Notes under the pieces: generated by a model
Told to the model about the DNA's origin: nothing
The model's database searches: none
Seen by the model: only the letters and a program-made list of their open reading frames with translations
From: Acidobacteriota bacterium
Lineage (GTDB): Bacteria; Acidobacteriota; Thermoanaerobaculia; UBA5066
Direction of reading: 5' to 3'
DNA length: 64,000 bases
NCBI GenBank assembly: GCA_016716715.1
Contig: JADJVE010000007.1
Span: 124,001-188,000 of the forward strand
Made by a program: the position numbers and the translations under genes
Shown here: one piece after another, positions 1 to 8,916 of the stretch
How positions within the stretch are numbered: position 1 is the stretch's first letter
Layout of the letters: every line of letters begins with the position of its first letter

Positions 1-914
1 TGCTGTCGCAGTACTACGACGCCGTCGGGTCCGGCTTCCTGCCGCGGGAAGTCCATCTTCCCGTCGACGTCCCGGACGAGGCCCTCGAGCCCCTCGAGGC
101 GTGGCTGTCGGAGCGGCGCGGCTCGAAGGTCGTCATCAAGACGCCGCGGCGCGGAGCCGCCTTCGAGCGCGTGCGCATCGCCCGCGACAACGCGCGCCAG
201 AACCACCTGCGCCGGTTCCGGCGGGTCCGGGAGCGGGGAGAGAAGGCCACGCTCGCCCTCGCCCGCGCCCTCGAGCTGCCCTCGAGGCCCTCGCGGATCG
301 AGTGCTTCGACATCTCGCACTTGCAGGGCTCCGAGACGTACGCGTCGTGCGTCGTGTTCGTGGACGGCGAGCCGAAGAGGGACGAATACCGCCTCTTCCG
401 GATCGAGCGGGAGGGCGTGGACGACTTCGCGTCGATCTCGGAGGCGGTCACGCGCCGCTACACGCGCGTTACGGAAGAGCGGCGGCCGCTCCCGGACCTC
501 CTCCTGATCGACGGCGGGAAAGGGCAGCTCTCCGCCGCGCTTGCGGCGCTGGACCGCCTTGGGATCGAGATGCCGGCCGCGGGCCTCGCCAAGCGCGAGG
601 AGGAAGTGTTCGTGCCGGGGCGCACGGCGCCGATCGTGCTCGCCCGGACGAACGCCGGCCTCAAGCTGCTCCAGCGCGCGCGCGACGAGGCGCACCGCTT
701 CGGCCTGAGGTCCCACCGGCGCGCGCGCGGCAAGCGCGCGCTCGAGAGCCCGCTGCTCGACGTGCCGGGCCTCGGGCCCGCGCGCGTGAAGACGCTTCTC
801 TCGGCCTTCGGCGGTTCGGAAGCGGTCCTCGCCGCCAGCGAGGACGCCCTCGCGGCCGTCTCGGGCAAGGGCGTGGCCGCGCGCATCGCGCGCTGGCGCT
901 CCGCCGCGCGCTGA
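1..914 (+). CDS. uvrC: UvrABC system protein C, C-terminal half (5' end outside window)
   Basis: This is the nuclease subunit of nucleotide excision repair, which cuts on both sides of the lesion after UvrB loading. The reading frame is open from base 3, giving 303 residues of a protein that is usually about 600, so the GIY-YIG N-terminal half lies upstream. The RNase H-like endonuclease domain is visible: ECFDISHLQG near residue 100, LLLIDGGKGQLSAA near 165-180 and DEAHRFGLRSHR near 225 carry the expected Asp, Asp and His positions. The tail has two helix-hairpin-helix segments (VPGLGPARVKTLL and VSGKGVAARI). The assignment is secure; only the start is missing. Confidence 0.95.
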   Translation, partial: LSQYYDAVGSGFLPREVHLPVDVPDEALEPLEAWLSERRGSKVVIKTPRRGAAFERVRIARDNARQNHLRRFRRVRERGEKATLALARALELPSRPSRIECFDISHLQGSETYASCVVFVDGEPKRDEYRLFRIEREGVDDFASISEAVTRRYTRVTEERRPLPDLLLIDGGKGQLSAALAALDRLGIEMPAAGLAKREEEVFVPGRTAPIVLARTNAGLKLLQRARDEAHRFGLRSHRRARGKRALESPLLDVPGLGPARVKTLLSAFGGSEAVLAASEDALAAVSGKGVAARIARWRSAAR

Positions 915-943
915 TTCTCCCCGGCCGGAAGCCTTCGCGCTGC

Positions 944-949
944 TACACT
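944..949 (+). promoter_or_regulatory. Possible -10 element of a near-leaderless transcript
   Basis: TACACT lies only 8 bases upstream of the ATG at 958 in the short uvrC-DUF4388 gap. No convincing -35 hexamer and no Shine-Dalgarno sequence are visible. This suggests, but does not prove, a transcript starting at or very near the start codon. Confidence 0.35.
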
Positions 950-957
950 TTGCGCCG

Positions 958-2463
958 ATGGTTTCCGAGCGTTCGGACTCGCGCAATCGCATGATGTCGG
1001 GGGGCTCTCTCGAGCGGACGCCGTTCGCCGAGGTCATCCGCATGCTCTATCGCGAGCGCGCGACGGCGAAGCTTCTCGTCTCGTACCGGGGCGAGGAACG
1101 GACGTTCTGGTTCGACCGGGGCCAGATTCTCTCGGCCAGCTCGAACCGCGAGGCGCAGCTCGTCGGCGACCTCCTGCGGACGTTCGGCCTCGCCGACGAG
1201 AGCCTTCTCATGTCGGCGTTCGAGAAGGCGCTCGCCGAGCCCGGACGCGGCCTCGCCCGCGCCCTCACGGAATCCGGCGCGGTTGCCGACTACGTGGCGG
1301 ACGCGGCGGTTCGTGCTCTTTCCGAGCGCCTGTTCTTCGAGACGTTTCGCTGGACGAACGGCGTCTTCACGGTGTCCCCGCTCGAGAGCGCGGCCGTCGT
1401 GCCGGTCCGCGCGGACCGGCCCACCGGAGGCCTGCTCCTCGAGGCTCTGCGCCGGCTCCCGGCCCCCGCGGCCCAGCTCAACACGCCGCTTTCGCCCGCG
1501 GCGCGGCCCGTGTTCGCGCCGGACCTCCTCCTGCGGTATCAGGCGTTCACGGTGTCCGCGGTCGAGGCCGAGGTGCTCGGGCGCATCGACGGCGCCATGA
1601 CCGTGGAGCAGATCCACCCGGACCAGCGCGTCGTCGCGCGCCTCGCGGCGACGGGACTCGTCCATCTCGTGGCCCCCGGGCGAACGATCGAGAAATCGGG
1701 AGTTCCCGAGGGGCTGCTTCTCCTGAACGTCGACGTGGCCGGCGCCGCGCCAGCGGCGCGCGTGGCCGAACAGTCCGACATCCAGCGCGACCTCGTGCGC
1801 CGCACGTACCGCCGGCTCGATTGGGCGAGCCACTACGACGTGCTCGGCGTCGAGCGCGACGTCGCTCCGGAGGCGCTCGCGCGTGCGATTCACGAGCGGG
1901 CGCGTCTGTTCCATCCCGACCACCACCTCAAGGCGCACCTCGGCGACGACCGCGATGCGCTCGAGGCGCTCTTCGCCCGCGTCCGGGAGGCCGAACGCGC
2001 CTTCCGCACACCGGAGAGCCGCGCGCAGTACGACCGCGCACAGGAGATCCACGGCGACACGGTGGCCCTGCCCGGCACCGAGCCGACCGTCGAGGTCCAG
2101 AAGGAGATCGCGCGCAAGAACTACGTGCGCGCCAAGGCCCTCTACGAGGAGGAGGACTACTTCCCGGCCTACGAAATGATCCGGCAGGCGGTCGAGTTCG
2201 ACCCGGAGCAGAAGGAGTACTGGGTGCTCCTCTCGCGCATCCAGCGCAAGAACCCCAAGTGGATCAAGCAGGCGACCGAGACGATGCGCCGCGCGGTCAA
2301 GAAAATGCCGGACAGCGTCGACCTCTGGTGGGAGCTGGCCGAGGCCTGTGCGCACGAGCGTAACGCTCCCGAGCGCGTGAAGGCCCTGAAAGAGGTCATG
2401 CGTCTCGATCCCGTGAACCGGCGCGCCCAGCAGGCGCTCGCCGAGATCAACGGGAAGTCCTGA
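958..2463 (+). CDS. DUF4388 - DnaJ - TPR fusion protein
   Basis: This 501-residue cytoplasmic protein has three parts. Residues about 15-130 look like a DUF4388 (PATAN-type) domain, a module common in delta-proteobacterial and acidobacterial signalling proteins. Residues about 285-365 form a J-domain: the HPD motif appears in LFHPDHHLK, preceded by HYDVLGVERDVAPEALARA. Residues about 380-500 are tetratricopeptide-like helices (YVRAKALYEEEDYFPAYEMI and following). The J-domain should stimulate a DnaK ATPase; DUF4388 and TPR probably choose the client. The next gene starts one base after the stop codon. No client is identifiable from context. Confidence 0.8.
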   Translation: MVSERSDSRNRMMSGGSLERTPFAEVIRMLYRERATAKLLVSYRGEERTFWFDRGQILSASSNREAQLVGDLLRTFGLADESLLMSAFEKALAEPGRGLARALTESGAVADYVADAAVRALSERLFFETFRWTNGVFTVSPLESAAVVPVRADRPTGGLLLEALRRLPAPAAQLNTPLSPAARPVFAPDLLLRYQAFTVSAVEAEVLGRIDGAMTVEQIHPDQRVVARLAATGLVHLVAPGRTIEKSGVPEGLLLLNVDVAGAAPAARVAEQSDIQRDLVRRTYRRLDWASHYDVLGVERDVAPEALARAIHERARLFHPDHHLKAHLGDDRDALEALFARVREAERAFRTPESRAQYDRAQEIHGDTVALPGTEPTVEVQKEIARKNYVRAKALYEEEDYFPAYEMIRQAVEFDPEQKEYWVLLSRIQRKNPKWIKQATETMRRAVKKMPDSVDLWWELAEACAHERNAPERVKALKEVMRLDPVNRRAQQALAEINGKS

Positions 2464-2464
2464 G

Positions 2465-3076
2465 ATGAACGGCCTCCCGCAGCTCTTCGGCACGGGGCTC
2501 GGCCTTTCGGCCGCGGCCGGCCTCAATTCCTACGCCGTCCTCCTCGTCTACGGAGCGATGGCGCGCTTCTTTCCCGAGGACTACACCGGCGCGATCGCAC
2601 GCCTCCTCGCCTCGACGCCCGCGCTCGGCGTCGCGGCCGTGCTGTTCCTTCTCGAGTTCTTCGCGGACAAGATTCCGGGACTCGACCATTTCTGGCATCT
2701 GCTCCACTCGATCGTGCGCCCGCTCGTCGGCGCGCTCGTCGCGATCGCGGCGGTGCAGGCCGAGGGATCGACCGCGCTGAACGTCGTGGCGGGCGGCGCC
2801 GGCGGGGGAGTCGCGCTCGCGTCGCACCTCGTGAAGAGTGCGACGCGGCTCACGTCGACGGCGGTCACGTTCGGCGTCGCGAACGCGGGACTGTCGCTTG
2901 CGGAGGACGTCGTCGCGTTCCTCCAGAGTCTCGTTTCGATCTTTCTGCCGCTCGTCGCGCTCGTCGTCGTGATCGCAATCGGCCTGCTCTTCGTCCTAAC
3001 GGTTCCCCGGATGGCGCGCTTCCTCGACCTTTTCGGGAGGCGCCGCACCCGGCCGGAACCCACGCCGCCGGCCTGA
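2465..3076 (+). CDS. DUF4126 family integral membrane protein
   Basis: A 203-residue hydrophobic protein starting with ATG one base after the preceding stop, so probably translated with it. The glycine-rich N-terminus (GTGLGLSAAAGLNSYAVLL), the charged segment FFADKIPGLDHFWHLLHS, a middle glycine-rich stretch and a C-terminal helix ending in RMARFLDLFGRRR match the DUF4126 pattern, in which two similar membrane halves flank a conserved DKIPxxDH segment. The function of the family is unknown. About five transmembrane segments are likely. There is nothing unusual in length or composition. Confidence 0.75.
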   Translation: MNGLPQLFGTGLGLSAAAGLNSYAVLLVYGAMARFFPEDYTGAIARLLASTPALGVAAVLFLLEFFADKIPGLDHFWHLLHSIVRPLVGALVAIAAVQAEGSTALNVVAGGAGGGVALASHLVKSATRLTSTAVTFGVANAGLSLAEDVVAFLQSLVSIFLPLVALVVVIAIGLLFVLTVPRMARFLDLFGRRRTRPEPTPPA

Positions 3077-3125
3077 CCCGTCAGGCCCGGCACGCCTCGT
3101 GCACTTCCCGTCGGAGGAACCTGCG

Positions 3126-6100
3126 ATGAAGTCCCGCCTCCCGCTCCTGACCACCGCCGCCGCCGTTCTGCTCCTCGGGACGGCCACGGCGGTCGCCGTG
3201 CGTCCCGAGGACGTCCTCCAGGGCGTCGCGCCGGTGCCGGCCGAGGTCTCCCGATCCGTGGACGTGGGGCGCCTCGACGGCGACGTCCGCTTCACGCGCG
3301 CGATCCTCGTCCTGCCCGCACGCGACGCCGCCGGTCTCGAGCAGCTTCTCGAATCGCAGCAGGACCCGTCCTCCCCCGACTTCAGGCGATGGCTCACGCC
3401 GGTTGAATTCGGCCGCCGCTTCGGCGCCCCCGAGGCCGACGTCGCGGCGCTCCGCGCCCACCTCGAGGCGAACGGCCTCGAGGTGGAGGACGCTCCCGCG
3501 GGCCGCACGGCCCTTCTCTTCTCCGGGCGGGCCGCCGACGTCGAGCGCGCGTTCGCGACCGAGCTCCGCGAGGTGTTCGTGGACGGCGCGATCCGCGTCG
3601 CGAACGTCCGCCCGGCGCGGCTGCCGGCCGGCCTCGCGCGCCGCACCGCGGGCCTGCTGTCCCTGAACTCGTTCCCGCGGCGCAGAGCGCTCGCGCGCCG
3701 GACCCCGGCGTACACGGACGGCTCGGGCCGCCACGTCCTCGCGCCCGCGGACTTCGCGACGATCTACGGGATCGACGCTCTCGCCGCGGCGGGGATCAAC
3801 GGCGCGGGACGGAAGATCGCTGTCCTCGCGCAGACGAACGTGACCGTCGCCGACACACGGTTCTTCCGGCAGTACTTCGGCCTGCCGGCGAACGACCCGC
3901 AGATCGTCCTGAACGGACCCGACGCCGGGATCAACGGGGACGAGATCGAGGCGGACCTCGACATCCAGTGGGCGGGCGCCGTCGCGCCGGCCGCGCAGGT
4001 GCTCCTCGTCGTGTCCAAGACGACCCTCCCGTCCTACGGCGTCGACCTCTCGGCGCTGTACGCGGTGAACAACAACATCGCCGACGTCCTCAACCTGTCC
4101 TACGGGGCCTGCGAGAACGACTTCGTCGATTCCGACACGCTCTTCTACACGAACATCTGGGCGCAGGCCGCGGCGCAGGGGATGACGTCCTTCGTGGCGT
4201 CCGGCGACAGCGGCGCCGCGGGCTGCGAGGGCCTCTCGGCGACGACCGGCACGACCCGTTCCGTGAACGGCCTCGGGTCCTCGCCGTACGCGACGTGCGT
4301 CGGAGGGACGCAGTACCTCGACACGTCGGCCCCGGCTGCGTACTGGAGCTCGACCAACGACCCCGTCACGAAGAAGTCCGCGAAGGGGGCGATCCCCGAG
4401 GGCGCGTGGAACGAGAGCGGCGCCGGCTCGGGCCTCGCGGCGACGGGTGGCGGCGTGAGCGTGCTCTTCGCGCGGCCGCCCTGGCAGAACGTCGCAGGCG
4501 TTCCGGCGGGAACGGGCCGCGCCGTGCCGGACGTCTCCGTCGCCGGGGCCGGCCACACGCCGTACTACATCGTGCTGGGCGGCTCGGGGAGCGCATCGGG
4601 TCTCGCGCGCGTCTACGGCACTTCTGCGTCTTCCCCCGCGTTCGCGGGCATCGCGGCCCTCCTGTCGCAGAGGGCGGGATCGCGCCTCGGCAACCTCAAC
4701 CCGCTCCTGTACGCGCTCGGCCAGACCCAGTACGGGACGTCCGGGGCCGCGTCGCCGGGAACGGGCCCGTTCCGCGACGTGACGGCGGGATCGAACTCCG
4801 TCCCCGGAGTCACGGGCTACGACGCGGGCCCCGGCTACGACGCCGCGACGGGCCTCGGCTCGCCCGACGTCACGGCCCTGGCGGCGGCGATCGCGTCGCC
4901 CGTGGTGTCGGGCGTCGACCTCGCGCTGTCGGCCGCGCCGGCGGTGGCGTCGGTTCAAGCGGGCTCGCCGGTCACCGTCACGGCTTCGCTCGCACAGTCC
5001 GCGGTCGCTGCCGACGCTGTCGCGACGCTCACGCTCGCGGGCCTGCCGGCGGGCCTGACGGCCTCCTTCAGCCCCTCGAAGATGGACGAGCCCGGGACGG
5101 GCATCGTCTCGCGCGGGCAGAACGCGCTCCTGACCCTCGCCGCCGCGCCCTCGACGGCCGCCGGCACGTACACGCTCACGCTTGCCGCGTCGTCCGGCGC
5201 CGTCGTCCGGCGCGTCTCGCTCTTCGTCACCGTCGGCGCGCAGCCTGCCGCGCCTCCGTCCGGACCCGGCGTCCAGGCTCCCGTCGTTCTCGACGTTTTC
5301 GGAGCGGGAGGGTCGCACTACACGTCGGACCTCGTCGCCGTGAACCGCGGAACCTCCGACGCCACGCTCCTCCTGCGCTTCGCCCAGACGCCCGCGCCCG
5401 CGACGCCCGGGCCGACGATCGCACGTTCGCTCGGAGCGGGCCGCCAGTTCGCCGTGGCGGACGTGATCGGGTTCCTGAATGCGAACGGCTATTCGCTTCC
5501 GTCGGACGGGTCCGCGAAGCTCGGGACGCTGTTCGCGACGTTCGTCGGCGCGTCCGATCCCCTCACCGTGTTCGTCGGCTCGCGCACGTCGACTCCCAAC
5601 CCGAACGCCTCCGTCGGTGGTGCATTCGGGACGTTCTCGGCCGCGTCGGTGACGGGCGGAGCCTCCACGGGCGAAGCCTGGATCTACGGCCTCAGGGAGA
5701 ACTCCCAGTACCGTTCCAACCTCGCTCTCGTGCATGCACCCGGCGCCGCCTCGGGCGCGACGGCCGGCCCGGTCGCGCTGGAGGTCCAGATCTACGACGG
5801 CGACAGCGGGGCGCCGGCCGGCGCGCCGCTCACGCAGGTCCTCCAGCCAGGACAGTTCTTCCAGTTCAACCGCGTCCTCACGTTGGCACCGACGGGGGTC
5901 GCGAACGGCTACGCGCGCGTCCGGCTGACATCCGGATCCGACCGCTTCATCGCGTACGGAATCGTGAACGACGGCGCCGCGGCAGGCGGAGGCACGTCGG
6001 ACGGGAGCTTCCTCCCGGCGAACGCGACGGAGGGACTGATCCCGATCGTCCTCGACCTCCCGGGCGCGCCGCACTACACGAGCGACCTGACCCTGACGAA

Positions 6101-6752
6101 TCCGACGTCGAGCGCGGTCACGGTGACTCTGACGTACACGGCGTCGACGGCGTTCTCGGGCGCGGGCTCCGGCACGAAGACGGCCACGCTTGCCGCGCGC
6201 CAGCAGCTCGTCCTGCCGAACGCGATCACGTACCTCCGCGGACTCGGCCTCGCGATCCCGGCGACGGGCAACCAGGGCGGCACGCTCCTCGTCTCGGGCG
6301 CGCCGGCGCTCGCGCGCACCTCGAACCCGAACCCGGACGCGGCCGTCGGCGGGACTTTCGGGCTCGCGTATCCCGCGGTCGGCGCGTCCGCGCGGGCGAA
6401 GGGCGAGGCGTGGGTCTACGGCCTGAGGCAGGACGCCGACGCGCGCACGAACCTCGCGATCGCGGACGCGCGAGCCGGCGACTCCGCCGGCGTGGAGTAC
6501 GTCGTGGACGTCTTCGATGCGGATACGGGCGCGACCGAGCCGGTCCTCACGAAGAAGGTGACGCTCGCGGGCGGGCAATGGACGCAGTTCAACACGATCC
6601 TCGTCGACGCCGGAATCACGCACGGTTTCGCGCGTATCCGGCCCTCCTCCGGAACGTCGGACTTCGTCGCCTACGGCGTCGTGAACGACGGCCCGACGGC
6701 GGGCTCGCGCACGTCCGACGGGTCGTACGTCCCGATGGTCGTCGTGAACTGA
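3126..6752 (+). CDS. Secreted sedolisin/kumamolisin-type (S53) serine-carboxyl peptidase with duplicated C-terminal module
   Basis: The start at 3126 is chosen because GGAGGA lies at 3113-3118, 7 bases upstream, and it begins a signal peptide (residues about 1-24). Residues about 30-200 form a pro-kumamolisin activation domain. The S53 catalytic domain follows: Glu275 and Asp279 in IEADLDIQW, oxyanion Asp361 in ASGDSGA, and the nucleophile Ser500 in YGTSASSPAF. After an Ig-like stretch (about 590-710) come two related modules of about 240 residues, each with HYTSDL, GEAW(I/V)YGLR and VNDG..AG..TSDGS landmarks. Such enzymes are exported acid proteases that self-cleave the propeptide. The 1208-residue size exceeds the basic enzyme because of these modules. 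The family is well represented in Acidobacteriota. Confidence 0.9.
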   Translation: MKSRLPLLTTAAAVLLLGTATAVAVRPEDVLQGVAPVPAEVSRSVDVGRLDGDVRFTRAILVLPARDAAGLEQLLESQQDPSSPDFRRWLTPVEFGRRFGAPEADVAALRAHLEANGLEVEDAPAGRTALLFSGRAADVERAFATELREVFVDGAIRVANVRPARLPAGLARRTAGLLSLNSFPRRRALARRTPAYTDGSGRHVLAPADFATIYGIDALAAAGINGAGRKIAVLAQTNVTVADTRFFRQYFGLPANDPQIVLNGPDAGINGDEIEADLDIQWAGAVAPAAQVLLVVSKTTLPSYGVDLSALYAVNNNIADVLNLSYGACENDFVDSDTLFYTNIWAQAAAQGMTSFVASGDSGAAGCEGLSATTGTTRSVNGLGSSPYATCVGGTQYLDTSAPAAYWSSTNDPVTKKSAKGAIPEGAWNESGAGSGLAATGGGVSVLFARPPWQNVAGVPAGTGRAVPDVSVAGAGHTPYYIVLGGSGSASGLARVYGTSASSPAFAGIAALLSQRAGSRLGNLNPLLYALGQTQYGTSGAASPGTGPFRDVTAGSNSVPGVTGYDAGPGYDAATGLGSPDVTALAAAIASPVVSGVDLALSAAPAVASVQAGSPVTVTASLAQSAVAADAVATLTLAGLPAGLTASFSPSKMDEPGTGIVSRGQNALLTLAAAPSTAAGTYTLTLAASSGAVVRRVSLFVTVGAQPAAPPSGPGVQAPVVLDVFGAGGSHYTSDLVAVNRGTSDATLLLRFAQTPAPATPGPTIARSLGAGRQFAVADVIGFLNANGYSLPSDGSAKLGTLFATFVGASDPLTVFVGSRTSTPNPNASVGGAFGTFSAASVTGGASTGEAWIYGLRENSQYRSNLALVHAPGAASGATAGPVALEVQIYDGDSGAPAGAPLTQVLQPGQFFQFNRVLTLAPTGVANGYARVRLTSGSDRFIAYGIVNDGAAAGGGTSDGSFLPANATEGLIPIVLDLPGAPHYTSDLTLTNPTSSAVTVTLTYTASTAFSGAGSGTKTATLAARQQLVLPNAITYLRGLGLAIPATGNQGGTLLVSGAPALARTSNPNPDAAVGGTFGLAYPAVGASARAKGEAWVYGLRQDADARTNLAIADARAGDSAGVEYVVDVFDADTGATEPVLTKKVTLAGGQWTQFNTILVDAGITHGFARIRPSSGTSDFVAYGVVNDGPTAGSRTSDGSYVPMVVVN

Positions 6753-6771
6753 GGGCGCCTCGCGGTAGACT
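6744..6771 (+). promoter_or_regulatory. Probable rnpB promoter
   Basis: TAGACT at 6766-6771 sits 6 bases before the predicted first base of RNase P RNA, the right place for a -10 box. A weak -35-like GTGAAC lies at 6744-6749, 16 bases upstream, inside the end of the protease gene. Confidence 0.45.
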
Positions 6772-6777
6772 GCCCGC

Positions 6778-7179
6778 GACTCGGGCCGGACAGGCGGTCG
6801 CCGCTCTTGACGCCTCGGCGGAAGGAGGGGAGGAAAGTCCGGACTCCAGCGGGCAGCGTGCCGGAGAAATCCCGGTCGGGGCAACCCGAAGGAAAGTGGC
6901 ACAGAAAACAAACCGCCGACGCGCCGCAAGGCGCAGGTAAGGGTGAAAAGGTGCGGTAAGAGCGCACCGCGGTTCCGGCAACGGAACTGGCAGGCGAAAC
7001 CCCACGCGGAGCAAGGCCAAATAGGGTGACGGAAGGGGCGCCCGCCCTCGCGGCTCACGCCGACGTCACCGGGTCGGTCGCTCGAGCCCGTCCGGAAGGA
7101 CGGGCCTAGAGGAATGACCGCCAGCCGGAAGGCGCGAGCCGACCGGTCACAGAATCCGGCTTATCGTCCGGCCCGAGTC
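6778..7179 (+). ncRNA. rnpB: RNase P RNA, bacterial type A
   Basis: This is the catalytic RNA that removes 5' leaders from tRNA precursors. The ends are set by the closing P1 helix: GACTCGGGCCGGAC at 6778-6791 pairs perfectly with GTCCGGCCCGAGTC at 7166-7179. Hallmark conserved regions appear in order: GAGGAAAGTCCGGACTCCA (CR-I, from 6830), ACAGAAAACAAACCGCC (from 6901), GGTAAGGGTGAAAAGG (from 6937), GGTAAGAGCGCACCGC (CR-III, from 6955), GAGCAAGGCCAAATAGGG (CR-IV, 7009-7026) and CAGAATCCGGCTTATCG (CR-V, 7150-7166). Length is about 402 nt, normal for type A. Long open frames crossing this region on both strands are chance GC-rich frames. Confidence 0.97.
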
Positions 7180-7244
7180 ATTTCTCTCCCCGCGCGTTCC
7201 GTGTCATCCTGACGATCGAGATCCCCTCTCAATCAGGAGGCTTC

Positions 7245-8432
7245 ATGAACCGGCGCGCCGTTTGTGTGTCCTGTGTCCTTCTTCTCGCGTCGACGACGCG
7301 CTCGAAAGCCGTTGAGCCCGCCTCCAAGTCCCTCGTGACGCAGCAGAAGGTGCCCGTGGCCGGCCTGACCCACGAGCAGATTCTGGCGAAGCCGGACGCG
7401 ACGAAGCTCGTGACGGCCGACGGAAAAGAGACGACCGTCGCCGAGCTTCGTCGGCGGACGAACGCCCGCAAGCAGCTCATGGCTTCGAGCGGGCAGGGGT
7501 CGCTGACGGGCGGCTCGGCGAAAGTCGCGCATCCCCGCGGCGTCGCAAAGGCTCAGGGCCTCGTCACTCTGGCAAAGAACGAGAGCGCCGCCGCCGTCGG
7601 GATGCACACGGCCCGCAAGTCGATCCAGGCGTCCGGGGGAACCGAGGCCACCGCCAAGGCGCGGAAGATCCCGTACCCGGCCAAGGCCGTCGGAATCGAG
7701 ACCGTGAACGGAAAGACCTCGGGGTTCGTCCTCTCGCCGGGCGGCAACGTGACGATCGCCGGAGGCGAGTTCGGCGACACGATCGGGCAGGCAAACGTGA
7801 TGGGGCAGTTCCCCGGGGCGGCCGCTCCGCTGCGCGTCGTCGACTGGCGCGCCGACGAGATCTACGCGATCTTCCCTCCGGGCCTTCGAGGCGTGGGCGA
7901 CCACGCCGTGACAGTCCAGGTGATCACGAGGGCCGGCAAGACGCACCGGCTCGAGGGCGGGAAGTTCGTGGCGACCCGCGAGGACGTCGTCATCACCAGC
8001 GGCGTGCTGCGCGTTCTTCGATTCGAAGGCCCCATGCGATCAGGAGGGAGCAACTGGCCGGCGCAGATGAACGACGACGGGATGGTCGGCCGCCATGCGC
8101 TGGGCGATTCGATCAACTGCCCCTCTCCCGGCGTGGACCGGCTGACAACCGTCGACCCCGGGCGCGGCTTCGTCGTCACGGGCCTGGGCGCAACCTGGGG
8201 GCGCACGGACTCGGGCAACGGCGCCGGCAACGGCGAGCCCGGGAACCGGATCTTCTACCCGGGCTACAGCTTCGGGAGCTGGGATGGAGACGGAATACGG
8301 ATCGATGTCCATTGGGGAGTCTGGCGGAGCCACGAGTCGCCGTACATAACCCTTCCGGGCTACGATCAGTGCCTTTCCAACTACAGGATCAGTGTGATCC
8401 TCAGCGGCCCGGCCGGCGTCTCGCCGTTCTGA
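7245..8432 (+). CDS. Secreted protein of unknown function
   Basis: A 395-residue protein I do not recognise. ATG at 7245 is preceded by AGGAGG at 7233-7238. The N-terminus (MNRRAVCVSCVLLLAS) looks like a signal peptide with two cysteines. Residues about 20-150 are rich in Ala, Lys and Thr and low in structure. Residues about 155-240 (FVLSPGGNVTIAGGEFGD and VVDWRADEIYAIFPPGL) resemble an IPT/TIG-type beta-sandwich surface domain. The C-terminal part has Gly/Asn/Asp-rich segments and ends in ISVILSGPAGVSPF. It stands alone between rnpB and the nuclease gene, in the + orientation. An extracellular or envelope role is inferred from the signal only. Confidence 0.6.
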   Translation: MNRRAVCVSCVLLLASTTRSKAVEPASKSLVTQQKVPVAGLTHEQILAKPDATKLVTADGKETTVAELRRRTNARKQLMASSGQGSLTGGSAKVAHPRGVAKAQGLVTLAKNESAAAVGMHTARKSIQASGGTEATAKARKIPYPAKAVGIETVNGKTSGFVLSPGGNVTIAGGEFGDTIGQANVMGQFPGAAAPLRVVDWRADEIYAIFPPGLRGVGDHAVTVQVITRAGKTHRLEGGKFVATREDVVITSGVLRVLRFEGPMRSGGSNWPAQMNDDGMVGRHALGDSINCPSPGVDRLTTVDPGRGFVVTGLGATWGRTDSGNGAGNGEPGNRIFYPGYSFGSWDGDGIRIDVHWGVWRSHESPYITLPGYDQCLSNYRISVILSGPAGVSPF

Positions 8433-8460
8433 CGCGCCGGGGTTTGAGACAATCGCCGCG

Positions 8461-8916
8461 GTGCCCGAGATCGTCGACGGCAACAACCTGATCGGCCGCC
8501 TGGGCGGCGGCACGCGCGACGGGCTCGTGACGGAGCTCTGCGAGGTCGCGCGGCGAAAGCGGAAACGGCTGACGGTCGTCTTCGACGGCCCGCCGGAAGC
8601 CGGGCGCGCGAAGGTTCAGGCTTTCGGCGACGTCCAGGTCGTCTACGCGGCGCCCCGCTCGGCCGACGAGGAAATCGTCCGGCGCATCCGCGAGGCGCGA
8701 GACCCGCGGGGCGTCACCGTCGTGACGGACGACCGTGCTCTCGCATCCGCCGTCTCGGCAGCAGGCGCCCGGATCGCGGGCATCGAGATCTTCCAGCGGG
8801 ACGCATCGGCCCGGATGCGGGCCCCGGCGCCCGCCGAAGCGGTCAAGCCCTCCGTCGGCGGCGGTGCGAAGGACTGGGAACGCTGGTTCTCGGACCCGAA
8901 GAACCGGATCGAGTGA
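8461..8916 (+). CDS. NYN/PIN-like ribonuclease domain protein (YacP type)
   Basis: A 151-residue protein starting at GTG 8461. The N-terminal PEIVDGNNLIGRL and internal VVFDGPPEAG, SADEEIVRRI and VTVVTDDRALA motifs place conserved Asp residues as in NYN/YacP (DUF901) nucleases, a PIN-like fold that cuts RNA with metal ions. The C-terminus (KDWERWFSDPKN) is a typical short tail for these proteins. It shares one base with the LD-carboxypeptidase gene (TGATG). The family assignment is fairly good, but the substrate is unknown. Confidence 0.7.
   Translation: MPEIVDGNNLIGRLGGGTRDGLVTELCEVARRKRKRLTVVFDGPPEAGRAKVQAFGDVQVVYAAPRSADEEIVRRIREARDPRGVTVVTDDRALASAVSAAGARIAGIEIFQRDASARMRAPAPAEAVKPSVGGGAKDWERWFSDPKNRIE

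Noticed and set aside
3081..7058. Very long minus-strand open frame opposite the S53 protease and RNase P RNA, and a long + frame at 3968-6940
   Set aside because: Arg-rich, low-complexity translations without homology; they overlap a protease with intact catalytic residues and rnpB. Long spurious frames are expected at this GC content.
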